41,181 nt of DNA from Micromonospora sp. KC723. Lineage in GTDB: Bacteria > Actinomycetota > Actinomycetes > Mycobacteriales > Micromonosporaceae. The stretch lies in NCBI RefSeq assembly GCF_004348595.1, contig NZ_SMKD01000040.1, positions 1 through 41,181 of the forward strand. Reading direction: 5' to 3'. Every line of letters begins with the position of its first letter. Position 1 is the stretch's first letter. Made by a program: the position numbers and the translations under genes. Below the pieces are notes generated by a model. The model did not search any database. It had not been told where the DNA came from and saw only the letters and a program-made list of their open reading frames with translations. Positions 1-7,967 of the stretch are shown one piece after another.

Positions 1-105
1 GGCCGGAGCGGGGGCGGTGGGTGCCGCCTGCGCTGTGGTGACGACGCAGGTCAGCATGCCGCCGGTTAGCAGCATTGCGCTAACGGCGGCGAGGGGTCTT
101 CTCAC
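1..105 (-). CDS. Exported protein, N-terminal fragment (runs off the left edge)
   Basis: A GTG start at 105 is preceded on the minus strand by AGGAGG (110-115). The 35 visible codons read as a typical Sec signal peptide: MRRPLAAV, then a hydrophobic stretch with small residues, then an Ala-rich region AQAAPTAPAPA that would hold the cleavage site. The mature protein lies outside the window, so its function cannot be given. The gene is divergent from the lipoprotein gene at 274 across an intergenic region with two inverted repeats. The start and export signal are well supported; the product is unknown. Confidence 0.6.
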   Translation of the reverse strand, partial: MRRPLAAVSAMLLTGGMLTCVVTTAQAAPTAPAPA

Positions 106-126
106 GTGCCCTCCTGGCAGGGGATT

Positions 127-168
127 CGGTGACGGGGGTAGTCACCGATGTAGATATAGCTATATATC
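127..168. promoter_or_regulatory. Two adjacent inverted repeats in a divergent intergenic region
   Basis: CGGTGAC (127-133) and GTCACCG (141-147) are perfect 7-bp arms around a 7-nt centre. Directly beside them is an AT-rich dyad, GATATA-GCTA-TATATC (153-168), striking in this GC-rich DNA. They lie between the divergent starts at 105 and 274, where operators and promoters for both genes are expected. No regulator can be assigned. Confidence 0.4.
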
Positions 169-273
169 TGGCAAAGCGGAAGAGGGAGAGCACTCGCCGA
201 CACCGACACTGGCCGAACGGGGGAGGGCGTCCTGCTGACGGAACCCGACGGCGACGGTGCGCGTCCGACCGGC

Positions 274-747
274 ATGAGATCATCCACCCTGGCCATTGTC
301 AAGATCGTCGTGGCCGGGCTGCTGACCGGCTGCGCGGCGACCTCGACCGGCGACCTCCCCGCCACCGCCACCCCTGACGGCACGGCCAGCAGTTCCACCG
401 GCACGGCCGACATCCGGGTCGTGCTGACCCGCTCCGGGGGCCTGGCGGGCCGCGACGACACGGTGACCGTCGGACCCGACGGGCGTTGGACGGCCACCGG
501 CCGGGGTGGGGCCGTCCGGCAGGGGCAGCTCTCCCCCGCCGACCTCGATCGGCTCCGTGCGCTGGCGGACACCGCCACCACCGGTGCCGGCGGCACGAGC
601 ACCGAGGCCGCCGGCTGCGCGGACACCTTCCGGTACCGACTCACCGTCCCGGCGGGCAGCGTCGCGTGGACCGACTGCCCCGGCCCGCCGCCGCCGACCG
701 CCGACACGATCGCGCACCTCCTGCTCACCGCCACCGGAACCAACTGA
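274..747 (+). CDS. Putative lipoprotein, 157 aa
   Basis: The N-terminus is a short lipoprotein signal: MRSSTLAIVKIVVAG followed by the lipobox LLTGC, so Cys20 would be lipidated and the protein anchored outside the membrane. After a Thr/Ser/Ala/Pro-rich linker the rest looks like a small beta-rich domain with RVVLTRSGG, a VTVGPDGRW hairpin and two later cysteines (AGCADTF and TDCPGP) that could form a disulfide. I do not recognise a family. No strong ribosome-binding site precedes the ATG. The gene is divergent from the exported protein at the left edge. Confidence 0.65.
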   Translation: MRSSTLAIVKIVVAGLLTGCAATSTGDLPATATPDGTASSSTGTADIRVVLTRSGGLAGRDDTVTVGPDGRWTATGRGGAVRQGQLSPADLDRLRALADTATTGAGGTSTEAAGCADTFRYRLTVPAGSVAWTDCPGPPPPTADTIAHLLLTATGTN

Positions 748-795
748 CGCGCCACTGATCGCAACGCCACGTTGCGTTGACATATGCTGGCAGGC

Positions 796-2403
796 ATGAC
801 TGCTTCCACGGCTTCCGCGGGCACGGAGATCACCGGCAACCCGGCCGGTGGAGGGCTACCACCGGCCCTGCCCGCGCGGGCCGCCGACCTGGTGACCCAG
901 GTCCGAGGCACCGGGACGCCGTTCACCGCGCGGTCGCCACTGACCGACGAGCCGACGGCGCGCGTGCCGTCCAGCGGACCGGACGACATCGACGCCGCGT
1001 TCGCCGACGCGGCCGAGGCGCAGCGGACCTGGGCGGCCCTGCCCGTGGCCCGACGCGCCGCCGTGCTGCTGCGCCTGCACGACCTCGTCCTCGACCGGCA
1101 GGCCGAAGGACTGGACCTGATCCAGCTCGAATCGGGCAAGGCCCGCCGGCACGCCGTCGAGGAGGTCCTCGACGTCGCCATCAACGCCCGGTACTACGCC
1201 CGTACCGCGGCGAAGCTGCTGCGCCCCCGGCGACGGGCCGGCGCGCTGCCGATCCTCACCCGCACCCGCGAGCTGCGTTTCCCCGTCGGCGTGGTCGGCG
1301 TCGTCTCGCCCTGGAACTACCCGCTCTCACTGGCCGCCGCCGAGGTGCTGCCGGCCCTGGTGGCCGGCAACGCGGTGGTGCACCGGCCCGACCCGGCCAC
1401 CATGCTCACCGCCCTCTGGGTACGCGACCTGGCCCTGGCCGCCGGGCTGCCGCCCGCGCTGTGGCAGGTCGTCGCCGGAGCGGGCGCCGAGGTCGGCCCG
1501 CTGCTCGTCGCGCGTGCCGACATGATCTGCTTCACCGGCTCCACCCGGGTCGGCCGCGAGGTGGCCGCCCAGGCCGCCCGCCGGCTGATCCCCACCTCGC
1601 TGGAACTGGGCGGCAAGAACCCGCTGCTCGTGCTCGACGACGTCGACCTGGACCGGGCGGTGGAGGCGGCGATCCGTGCCTGCTTCGCCAGCGCCGGGCA
1701 GCTCTGCGTGTCGATCGAACGGATCTACGTCGCCGACCGGCTGCACGACGAGTTCCTGCGCCGGTTCGTGGCGCGTACCGGCACGCTGCGGCTGGGCATC
1801 GGCGGCGACTTCGACGCCGACCTCGGCTCGCTCGCCTCGGCCCGGCAACTCGACACGGTCACCGCGCACGTCGCGGACGCCGTCACGCAGGGCGCCACCC
1901 TGCACACCGGCGGCCGGCACCGCCCCGACGTCGGGCCGTACGTCTTCGAACCGACCGTGCTCACCGGCGTCACGCCGGGGATGCGCATGTACGCGGAGGA
2001 GACCTTCGGCCCCGTGGTCGGGGTGTACCGGTTCAGCACCGACGACGAGGCGGTCGCCCTGGCCAACGACACCACGTACGGCCTGAACGCCAGCGTGCTC
2101 AGCGGCTCCGGCGCGCGCGGCGAGACGGTCGCCGCGCGGATCGACGCCGGCGCGGTGAACGTCGACGACGGCTACTCCGCCGTCTGGGGCAGCATCGACG
2201 CCCCGATGGGCGGCTGGAAGGACTCCGGGCTGGGCGGCCGGCACGGCGCCGACGGGCTGCTCCGGTTCACCCGGGTCAAGACCGTCGCCCGGCAGCGAGG
2301 ACTGGACCTCGCGCCGCCGTACCACCGGCCGGGCGACCAGACCGCGGCCTGGGCCCGCCGGATGACCCTGGCGCTGCGTCTGCTGCGCCGTACCGGACGA
2401 TGA
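796..2403 (+). CDS. Aldehyde dehydrogenase, succinate-semialdehyde dehydrogenase-like
   Basis: Full-length NAD(P)-dependent aldehyde dehydrogenase (535 aa) oxidising an aldehyde to the acid in the cytoplasm. Family motifs in order: SPWNYP with the oxyanion Asn174, FTGSTRVGRE in the Rossmann fold, LELGGKNP with general base Glu270, and GQLC with catalytic Cys304, then the C-terminal ETFGP motif. The closest style I recognise is actinobacterial succinate-semialdehyde dehydrogenase, but the substrate is inferred. The cofactor-binding segment usually written VKPS reads HRPD here, so the usual Lys is Arg197. I chose ATG 796 over the in-frame ATG at 784 because of the GGCAGG just upstream. The 3' end overlaps the tetR start by 4 nt (ATGA), so the two are translationally coupled. 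Confidence 0.88.
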   Translation: MTASTASAGTEITGNPAGGGLPPALPARAADLVTQVRGTGTPFTARSPLTDEPTARVPSSGPDDIDAAFADAAEAQRTWAALPVARRAAVLLRLHDLVLDRQAEGLDLIQLESGKARRHAVEEVLDVAINARYYARTAAKLLRPRRRAGALPILTRTRELRFPVGVVGVVSPWNYPLSLAAAEVLPALVAGNAVVHRPDPATMLTALWVRDLALAAGLPPALWQVVAGAGAEVGPLLVARADMICFTGSTRVGREVAAQAARRLIPTSLELGGKNPLLVLDDVDLDRAVEAAIRACFASAGQLCVSIERIYVADRLHDEFLRRFVARTGTLRLGIGGDFDADLGSLASARQLDTVTAHVADAVTQGATLHTGGRHRPDVGPYVFEPTVLTGVTPGMRMYAEETFGPVVGVYRFSTDDEAVALANDTTYGLNASVLSGSGARGETVAARIDAGAVNVDDGYSAVWGSIDAPMGGWKDSGLGGRHGADGLLRFTRVKTVARQRGLDLAPPYHRPGDQTAAWARRMTLALRLLRRTGR

Positions 2404-2975
2404 CCGCCACCGCCGGGCGGACGGCGCGCGGGCCACGGGGCGCCGCCGCCATCCACGCCGCCGTGCTCGACCTGCTGGCCGCCGAGGGGTACGCCGGGTT
2501 GACCATCGAGGGGGTGGCCCGGCGCTCCGGGGTCAACAAGACCACGGTATACCGCTGGTGGCCGTCCAAGCCGGCGCTGGTCGCGGCGACGTTCCGGCAC
2601 GCCGTGGCCCGGGAGCTACCGGTGCCGGACACCGGCACGCTCCGCGGCGACCTGGTCGCCCTGGTGCGGTCGAAGGCGGCGTTCCTCGGCGAGGGGCCGG
2701 GACGGCTCGCCGCCGACGTGCTCGCCCACACCGGCGCCGACCCGGAACTGGCCCGGCTCGCCGGCGAAGTGTTGGGCCAGCACAGCACGCACGTCGCCGA
2801 GGTGACCGGCCGGGCCCGCGCCCGAGGCGAGCTGGCCGGCGCGGTGGACGACCTCCTCCTGGCCGACCTGCTGCTCGGCCCGGTCTGGCTGCGGGCGGTG
2901 GTGACCCACCGTCCGCTCTCCGCCGAGGACGCCGAGGCGCTGGTCGACGCGGTGCTGCCCGGGTTGGACGGCTGA
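2400..2975 (+). CDS. TetR-family transcriptional regulator
   Basis: A 191-aa regulator. An N-terminal TetR helix-turn-helix is seen at about residues 15-60: TIEGVARRSGVNKTTVYRWW is the classic recognition motif, followed by PSKPALVAA. The C-terminal helical domain contains VLPGLDG near the end and resembles TetR_C domains that bind small ligands. Its ATG overlaps the stop of the aldehyde dehydrogenase gene (ATGA), so it is made from the same mRNA. The simplest reading is a local repressor of the dehydrogenase operon responding to the aldehyde or a relative; that role is inferred from context. Confidence 0.88.
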   Translation: MTATAGRTARGPRGAAAIHAAVLDLLAAEGYAGLTIEGVARRSGVNKTTVYRWWPSKPALVAATFRHAVARELPVPDTGTLRGDLVALVRSKAAFLGEGPGRLAADVLAHTGADPELARLAGEVLGQHSTHVAEVTGRARARGELAGAVDDLLLADLLLGPVWLRAVVTHRPLSAEDAEALVDAVLPGLDG

Positions 2976-3024
2976 TCGCCACCTTCGCCGGGTAACGTTC
3001 CGCTCCGATCCGTCGAGGAGCACC

Positions 3025-3624
3025 ATGCCGAAGAGACGTCCCACCGGCCCGTGCCGGCCCGTTGCCCTGCTCGCCGCGCTGGTGGCCACCGGCGCCGTGA
3101 CGTTCACCTCGGGCTGCGCCCGGGTGGGGGACGAACGTGCGGCGACACCGGCCCCGACGGCGACCGCTTCCCGGACGTTGACCCTGCCGGATACGGTGCT
3201 GGGTTTGCCCCCCTCGACCAGGCCGGAGTTGACCCGGGTCTCCCGGTCCTCCCTGAAGCGGCTGGGGGCGGAGGTCACCGACGTGACCAGCAGCATCGAG
3301 GGGGCGTACGCGGGCAGCGCACGGAACGCCGACGCGGTGGTGGTCAGCGGCGTCTCCGGCACGGTCACCGATCGGGAGGGCACCCTGACCCGGGTGCTGC
3401 GCCCGTACCCAATCACCACCTTCCGCACCGTCGAGTACGGCCGGTTCGACGGCGAGGCCCGGTGCGGCCGGGGACGCACCGGGGACAAGCACTACCTGAC
3501 CGTCTGCGGCTGGGCGGACCCGGAGACCGCCGGCGTGATCGCCTTCATCTCCGCCCGCCGCCAACTCGAGCTCAACACCGAGTTCTTCGAGATCCGCGAC
3601 CGTCTCGACGGCACCACCGGCTGA
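3025..3624 (+). CDS. Putative lipoprotein, 199 aa
   Basis: The N-terminus has basic residues (MPKRRPTGPCRP), a hydrophobic core (VALLAALVATGAVTF) and a lipobox-like TSGC, so the mature protein should start at a lipidated Cys. The start is well supported by GAGGAG at 3015-3020. The mature domain (ELTRVSRSSLKRLGAEVTDV, then a two-cysteine segment CGRGRTGDKHYLTVCGW) has no family I recognise. The gene ends 4 bp from the convergent ASCH gene stop, leaving no room for a separate terminator. Confidence 0.7.
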   Translation: MPKRRPTGPCRPVALLAALVATGAVTFTSGCARVGDERAATPAPTATASRTLTLPDTVLGLPPSTRPELTRVSRSSLKRLGAEVTDVTSSIEGAYAGSARNADAVVVSGVSGTVTDREGTLTRVLRPYPITTFRTVEYGRFDGEARCGRGRTGDKHYLTVCGWADPETAGVIAFISARRQLELNTEFFEIRDRLDGTTG

Positions 3625-3628
3625 GGCG

Positions 3629-4081
3629 TCAGAGGCGTTCGACCACGCGGAAGCGTTCCAGCACCGCACGGGTGTCGTCGTCCACGGTGAACTCCGGGTC
3701 GCCCAGCCAGGCCCGGTAGTCCGGACCGTGCCAGTACGCCTCGTGCCCGGCCCGCCAGGCGGCCACCGAGGCGTACCCCTCGCCCTCGTCCCGGGCGTGG
3801 TCGAGGTCGACATCGCCGAGCCGGACGACCCGCACCCCGGTCACCTCGATCACCGCCACCGGACGGTCGACCGAGTCGACCACCACCGAGCGGGCACCGA
3901 CCTCCGGCGGCGGCTCACCGTCGAGCTCGTAGTCCTGGAGCAGGCCGGTGGTGGAGGTCTTGGCCCCGGAGAGCACCGCCGCCACCAGCTGATCACGCAG
4001 CGGCCCGGGGAAGGCGAACTCACACCGGGGCAGGTCAGATGACGTCACCGGCCGACGGTAGCCGGATCGGTCGCCGCTCAT
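3629..4081 (-). CDS. ASCH-domain protein
   Basis: A 150-aa protein with the ASCH fold, a PUA-like beta barrel proposed to bind RNA or modified nucleosides. Visible hallmarks are FPGPLRDQLVAAVLSGAKTS, where the G-x-K-T/S segment is the family signature, then GLLQDYE, the strand pair RSVVVDSVDRPVAVIEVT, and an HEAYWHGPDY loop near the C-terminus. Its ATG overlaps the stop of the upstream phosphatase gene (ATGA on the minus strand), so the two form an operon. Some ASCH proteins act as N4-acetylcytidine amidohydrolases or as nucleotide-binding regulators; which applies here is not visible. Confidence 0.8.
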   Translation of the reverse strand: MSGDRSGYRRPVTSSDLPRCEFAFPGPLRDQLVAAVLSGAKTSTTGLLQDYELDGEPPPEVGARSVVVDSVDRPVAVIEVTGVRVVRLGDVDLDHARDEGEGYASVAAWRAGHEAYWHGPDYRAWLGDPEFTVDDDTRAVLERFRVVERL

Positions 4082-4692
4082 ATCCGGTAGTCGGCGGGCA
4101 GGCCGGTCCCCCGCAGCTCCGGCGGCAGGTGAGCGACGTCGTTGAAAGCGATCAGGCTGGGCGGCCCCGCCGAGCGGTAACGGATCACCGTCAGCCCCGC
4201 ATTGTGGGCGTTGAGCCCGAGCCAGCGCCGCTCCGGCGCGTCCAGGGCGTGCCGGACCAGCCAGGCGATCAGGAAGGAGTGGGTGACCACCAGTTCGCGT
4301 ACCTCACCGTCGGCCGGTGCGGTGGCGAACCGGGCCACGGCCGCCGCCGTCAGCCGTGGCCCGTCGAGCCGCTCGGCCGCCGAGTAGCCGGCCAGCAGGT
4401 CCGCGTACGACGGCGGCAGGCCGGCCGGGTCGGTGTCGTGCGGAAGATGGTCGCCGGCCAGTTCGGACTCGTACACCGGAATGCCGGGCAGCGATCCGGC
4501 GACCAACTCGGCGGTCTCCGTAGCCCGCGGCAGGGGGCCGTGGTGGACGGCGCGCAACGGCAGGCCGTGCAACCGTTCGCCGAGCAGGACCGCCTGCCGC
4601 CGGCCGCGCGCGGTGAGCCCGGCCTGCGGCGCCTCCGCCTCCGCGCGCTCCTGTTCACCGTGCCGGACCAGATAGAGCAGGCGGACGCCCAT
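4078..4692 (-). CDS. Histidine phosphatase family protein (phosphoglycerate-mutase-like)
   Basis: A 204-aa member of the RHG branch of histidine phosphatases. The catalytic LVRHGE lies at the N-terminus with the phospho-accepting His. GLTARGRRQAVLLGERL and the ATETAELV helix follow, and the second catalytic His is in VVTHSFLIAW. The substrate is not predictable; members hydrolyse phosphosugars, phosphoproteins or nucleotides. ATG 4692 is preferred over a GTG six bases upstream because GAGGTG lies at a good distance. It is the first gene of an operon with the ASCH gene, overlapping it by 4 nt. Confidence 0.85.
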   Translation of the reverse strand: MGVRLLYLVRHGEQERAEAEAPQAGLTARGRRQAVLLGERLHGLPLRAVHHGPLPRATETAELVAGSLPGIPVYESELAGDHLPHDTDPAGLPPSYADLLAGYSAAERLDGPRLTAAAVARFATAPADGEVRELVVTHSFLIAWLVRHALDAPERRWLGLNAHNAGLTVIRYRSAGPPSLIAFNDVAHLPPELRGTGLPADYRI

Positions 4693-4722
4693 GGTCACCT
4701 CACCGGGTCGGGAGGCGCGATG

Positions 4723-5178
4723 CTACCCGCACCCGATCTGGTCCGTCCCCTGCGAGTTCGAGTCCCGGGGGAACATCTGGCCGATACGGATCTTGTTGCC
4801 GAACGGGTCGCGGATGCCGAAGTCGATCCCGTACGACCGCTCGGTCGGCTCGTCGGTGATCTCCACGCCCCTGCCGACCAGTTCCTCGTACGTCTTGTAC
4901 GCGTCGTCGGTGGTCATGAAGAGGTAGCCGCCCAGCGCCCCCTTGGTGAGCAGCTCACGGACCTGCTCGGCGGTGGCCGGGTCCAGGGCCGGCGGGCCCG
5001 GCTTCTCCAGCAGGATCTCCCGCTCCGGGTCGCCGGGCAGGTTGACCGTCAGCCAGCGCATGAAGCCGAGATCGGCGTCGGTGTTGACCTCCATGCCAAG
5101 CTTGCCGACGTAGAAGTCGAGCGCCTCGTCCTGGTCGAGGACGTAGATCTGGGACCGGCTGATCGCGTTCATCGTCAT
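4723..5178 (-). CDS. VOC (glyoxalase/bleomycin-resistance fold) family protein
   Basis: A 151-aa vicinal-oxygen-chelate fold protein built from two beta-alpha-beta-beta-beta units. The first starts SQIYVLDQDEALDFYVGKLG; the second contains GYLFMTTDDAYKTYEELVGR and the typical ending GIDFGIRDPFGNKIRIGQ. It could be a metal-dependent isomerase or dioxygenase, or a small-molecule binding protein. Two ATGs (5178 and 5172) are possible starts. It lies 35 nt downstream of an AraC regulator on the same strand, so the pair probably forms a small inducible operon. Confidence 0.85.
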   Translation of the reverse strand: MTMNAISRSQIYVLDQDEALDFYVGKLGMEVNTDADLGFMRWLTVNLPGDPEREILLEKPGPPALDPATAEQVRELLTKGALGGYLFMTTDDAYKTYEELVGRGVEITDEPTERSYGIDFGIRDPFGNKIRIGQMFPRDSNSQGTDQIGCG

Positions 5179-5213
5179 GCCGAAGACGCTACGGGCCGGC
5201 CCTGAGCTGCTGC

Positions 5214-5615
5214 TTATCCAAAACTGCTGGGTCTGGTCCACGCCTTGGTGAAGCAGCTCGGCACGCCCGGGGTGGGCCGCCGGGCGCGGCGGAACTCGGT
5301 TGGCGACTGGCCCACGATCTGCCGGAACGTGCGGCTGAACGTGCCGAGGCTGCCGAACCCGACCGCGTAGCAGATGTCGGTGACGTCCCGGTTGCTCTCC
5401 ATCAGCAGCGACATCGCCCGTTCCACCCGGCGGCGTTGCAGGTAGCGGTGCGGGGTCTCGCCGAAGGTGGCCCGGAAGGTACGGATGAAGTGGGCCTCGG
5501 AGACCAGGGCGACACGGGCCAGCGTCGGGATGTCCAGCGGCTCCGCGTACGCGCGGTCCATCGCGTCCCGGGCCCGCAGCATCGCCCGGTTGGACTCCTC
5601 CACAGCCCGGCTCAT
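5214..5615 (-). CDS. AraC-family regulator, short (DNA-binding domain only)
   Basis: At 133 aa this is essentially only the AraC DNA-binding domain with two helix-turn-helix motifs: IPTLARVALVSEAHFIRTF and VTDICYAVGFGSLGTFSRTF, followed by the family signature FRQIVGQSPTEFRR. It lacks the N-terminal sensor domain of classic AraC proteins, so it may act constitutively or be regulated through its own expression (MarA/SoxS-like size). The start is ATG 5615 with GGAG upstream. The VOC gene follows 35 nt downstream and is the likely target. Confidence 0.87.
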   Translation of the reverse strand: MSRAVEESNRAMLRARDAMDRAYAEPLDIPTLARVALVSEAHFIRTFRATFGETPHRYLQRRRVERAMSLLMESNRDVTDICYAVGFGSLGTFSRTFRQIVGQSPTEFRRARRPTPGVPSCFTKAWTRPSSFG

Positions 5616-5919
5616 CGCGGCTCCGGTTCCGCCGCCCTGAGCACAATCGGGATCTGCCCGCCGATGACCACCACCACGCCGGGTGCCCCCTTTCACACAC
5701 CCGGGCCGCGCCACCTGCGCCCGGCCGCACAAAGCGCCATCGTACGGAGGGATAGCCCTCGTCCGTTGCCCCTGCGGCCGACCGGCCGGGATCAGCCCGA
5801 CGCACCGGCGAGCCGGTGGGCACGGCCGTCGGCGACGTGGTCGGCTCGGGCGACTGCGGCGTGGTCAGGCCGACACGATACAGATCAACGCCTGCGGCCG
5901 GGTGCCCGTCGGATCGATC
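5616..5919. other. Non-coding stretch between AraC gene and attL
   Basis: About 300 bp upstream of the AraC gene and left of the AICE. No reading frame with a plausible start and protein-like composition was seen. It should contain the araC-VOC promoter and what used to lie just downstream of the tRNA-Thr gene before the element inserted. Confidence 0.5.
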
Positions 5920-5972
5920 GATGTAGTTGGAGCCCCCGGCCGGGATCGAACCGGCGACATCTCGCTTACAAG
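5920..5972. repeat. attL: 53-bp direct repeat, displaced tRNA-Thr 3' end
   Basis: Identical over 53 bp to 24274-24326. It covers the tRNA from within the anticodon loop to the CCA end plus 8 bp downstream, but here the 5' half of the tRNA is missing (sequence diverges after ACAAG). It is therefore the original chromosomal tRNA 3' end, displaced when the element supplied a replacement copy. Confidence 0.93.
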
Positions 5973-6605
5973 CTCTGTGCATCTCGTCCGCACACGTCCG
6001 GGATCGGCTGCACACTCGGAGCTTGGTCCGCGCCAGCGCGCGCCAGACTGCTGCCGTCCGGCGTCGTTGCTGTCAGCGTTGCTGTCGACAGCCGCCGTTC
6101 CGCCGACGGCCCACGCCAACTCACGTCGGGGGGATGCGGACATAACTTGCTGGCGGCTGTCATCTGCTAGCAGCCCGCGTTGGCGAGCACGTGGCGGGCA
6201 GTGCTGGTTGACGTCCGGTTCCGACAGGCGCCAAGCCTTGCGCTGTCTTCTGGCTGCCTCGCTGCCTGATGCTCCCTTACTTGCTCTGGAGGCCGCCTCC
6301 GCACGTGTCTGGCACCGGCCGCACACCTCGGGATCTTGCCCATGCCGGCCCACGTCAGCGTGCCTCCGTCCGGCGGGGTTGCTTTCGGCGCTCCTCCGAC
6401 AACCCGGCCCGCATCCACCAGCGTCCGACAGCAGCGACGCGCAGGTGGGGGCCGCCAACACTTGCGGGCCCGGACGGCTGGCAGCCCGGGGTCTGTATGG
6501 ACGCAACGGCGCGGCGTGCCTACCGACACTCGAACAGGCTTTCGAACATGATCGGGGCCAAGCCTCTATGCTGGCCGCTGCACCAACTGAGGGGATGGAA
6601 GCGAG
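5973..6605. other. Non-coding left arm of the element
   Basis: No convincing gene. Several long frames exist on both strands, but they are rich in Arg/Pro/Ala/Cys, match no family and cross the att site. It contains the left copy of a 21-bp repeat (6065-6085) that is probably an integrase arm site, and must contain the promoter of the methyltransferase gene. No clear -10/-35 pair could be picked out. Confidence 0.5.
6065..6085. repeat. Putative integrase arm-type site, left copy
   Basis: Two GTTGCTGTC units separated by AGC. The same 21 bp occurs at 24214-24234, inside the other end of the element. It lies 92 bp inside attL. Paired short direct repeats flanking the core are the usual arrangement of arm-type sites for tyrosine integrases. 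Confidence 0.55.
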
Positions 6606-7967
6606 ATGACTGCCACGGCTGCCGAGCCGCTTTTTCACTTACCCGCCGCCATCCCGGGCCCCCGCGACGGCCAGGACGAGAGTCGTCCGCTCAAGGTCAT
6701 CGACCTTTTCGCTGGCGCCGGCGGCCTCTCGGAGGGCTTCAGGCAGGCGGGCTTCGACGTTGTTGCAGGCTCGGACGTCGACCCAGACGCGGTTGCCACC
6801 TACAAGCTGAACTTCCCAGAGGCTACGCCGCTGTCTGGCGACATCCGCGAAGGCAGCGTTAAGCGGGATGTGTTGAGCGTGGGCCGGGGCGTGGACGTCG
6901 TCGTCGGTGGACCCCCGTGCCAGGCGTTCTCGCAAGTCCGCAACCATTCTCGCATTATCGATGACCCACGAAACTCGCTTTATCGGGAGTTTGTTGCATC
7001 GGTTGCTGACATAGCTCCGGCAGCATTTGTAATGGAGAACGTTCCCGGCATGGCGCAAATGGGTGTGCTCGAACAAGTTGTCGAGGACCTCAGCCTCGGC
7101 GGCACGTATACCGTAGAGCCGCAGGTCTTGGACGCCGCCGACTTCGGAGTACCACAAACGAGAAAGCGCATCGTGTTCCTCGGGGTGCGCACCGCCCTCA
7201 AGACAGCTCCCGTAAGGCTTACCGGCACCAACGCTACCGAGGTGCTGGGTCTCATCCGGCAGGGCAAGGGCCAATACGAGGTTGATGGGCGTGGCGGTGA
7301 CGCCGAAAAATATCTTGAGCGTTTGGCAGACCCCCAGGACGCGAGGATTGTGACAGCAGCCCAGGCAATCTCTGACCTTGAAGACCTAGAGGCTGGCAGA
7401 CGGCTAGACGACATAGCCACCGGAGAGCTGCCTCGCGCAAAGGGGGCCTATCAGCGGCTGATGCGACAGGGCCGAGGACCCACCGTAAGAAACGTAAGTG
7501 TCCCTCGCATTAACCGCGACACCGTCACCCGGCTGCTGGCCATCCCGGCGGGCGGCAATCACAGAGACCTCTCCGAGGAGCTTCTTGCCCGCTACATCAG
7601 CGGAGACAAGTGGGGTCCAAGCACCGACAGTGGACGCTTGGGCCGCTCTCACTTCTACGCCTACCGCCGTCTACACCCCGCCATCTGGGCTTGGACGTTG
7701 AACACGAAGGCTGACTCGGCCTACCACTATCGGGCCGCGCGGGCGCTAAGCGTCCGAGAGTTCGCCCGCCTTCAGTCCTTCCCCGATCGCTTCGTCTTCA
7801 CAACGGACGAACGCCGTGGCAACATACCGGGGCGCATCGATGGCGGCGCCACCCACTCCCGTTACCGCCAGGTGGGAAATGCGGTGCCGCCTCTTCTTGC
7901 GGCAGCCATCGCACGGGAGGTCGCCACCCTTGTCAGAACCGCACGGCGCCGAGCCGCTCTCGGATGA
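6606..7967 (+). CDS. DNA (cytosine-5-)-methyltransferase
   Basis: A complete 453-aa m5C methyltransferase, the modification enzyme of the restriction island. All main motifs are present: motif I DLFAGAGGLSEGF (SAM binding, about residue 33), motif IV GGPPCQAFSQ with catalytic Cys105, motif VI MENVPG, motif VIII PQTRKR (residues 183-188), motif IX ALSVREFARLQSFP and motif X YRQVGNAVPP. The region from about 215 to 380 is the target-recognition domain, so the recognition sequence cannot be read off. A GAAGCGAG stretch precedes the ATG. The 3' end overlaps the endonuclease gene by 38 nt, so methylase and nuclease are made from one transcript. GC is lower than in the element backbone, which suggests separate acquisition. 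Confidence 0.93.
   Translation: MTATAAEPLFHLPAAIPGPRDGQDESRPLKVIDLFAGAGGLSEGFRQAGFDVVAGSDVDPDAVATYKLNFPEATPLSGDIREGSVKRDVLSVGRGVDVVVGGPPCQAFSQVRNHSRIIDDPRNSLYREFVASVADIAPAAFVMENVPGMAQMGVLEQVVEDLSLGGTYTVEPQVLDAADFGVPQTRKRIVFLGVRTALKTAPVRLTGTNATEVLGLIRQGKGQYEVDGRGGDAEKYLERLADPQDARIVTAAQAISDLEDLEAGRRLDDIATGELPRAKGAYQRLMRQGRGPTVRNVSVPRINRDTVTRLLAIPAGGNHRDLSEELLARYISGDKWGPSTDSGRLGRSHFYAYRRLHPAIWAWTLNTKADSAYHYRAARALSVREFARLQSFPDRFVFTTDERRGNIPGRIDGGATHSRYRQVGNAVPPLLAAAIAREVATLVRTARRRAALG

Noticed and set aside
777..2975. 732-aa frame spanning the aldehyde dehydrogenase and tetR genes
   Set aside because: It is the wrong frame of the dehydrogenase (Arg/Gly-rich) running into the true TetR frame; an artefact of GC-rich DNA with few stops.
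5927..6145. Plus-strand frame beginning MEPPAGIEPATSRLQ, repeated at 24281
   Set aside because: This is the tRNA-Thr sequence (and its att copy) read on the opposite strand, a well-known source of false proteins in databases.
5865..6638. 257-aa minus-strand frame across the left arm of the element
   Set aside because: It crosses the methyltransferase start, is Arg/Ala/Cys-rich without domain motifs, and has no plausible translation start context.
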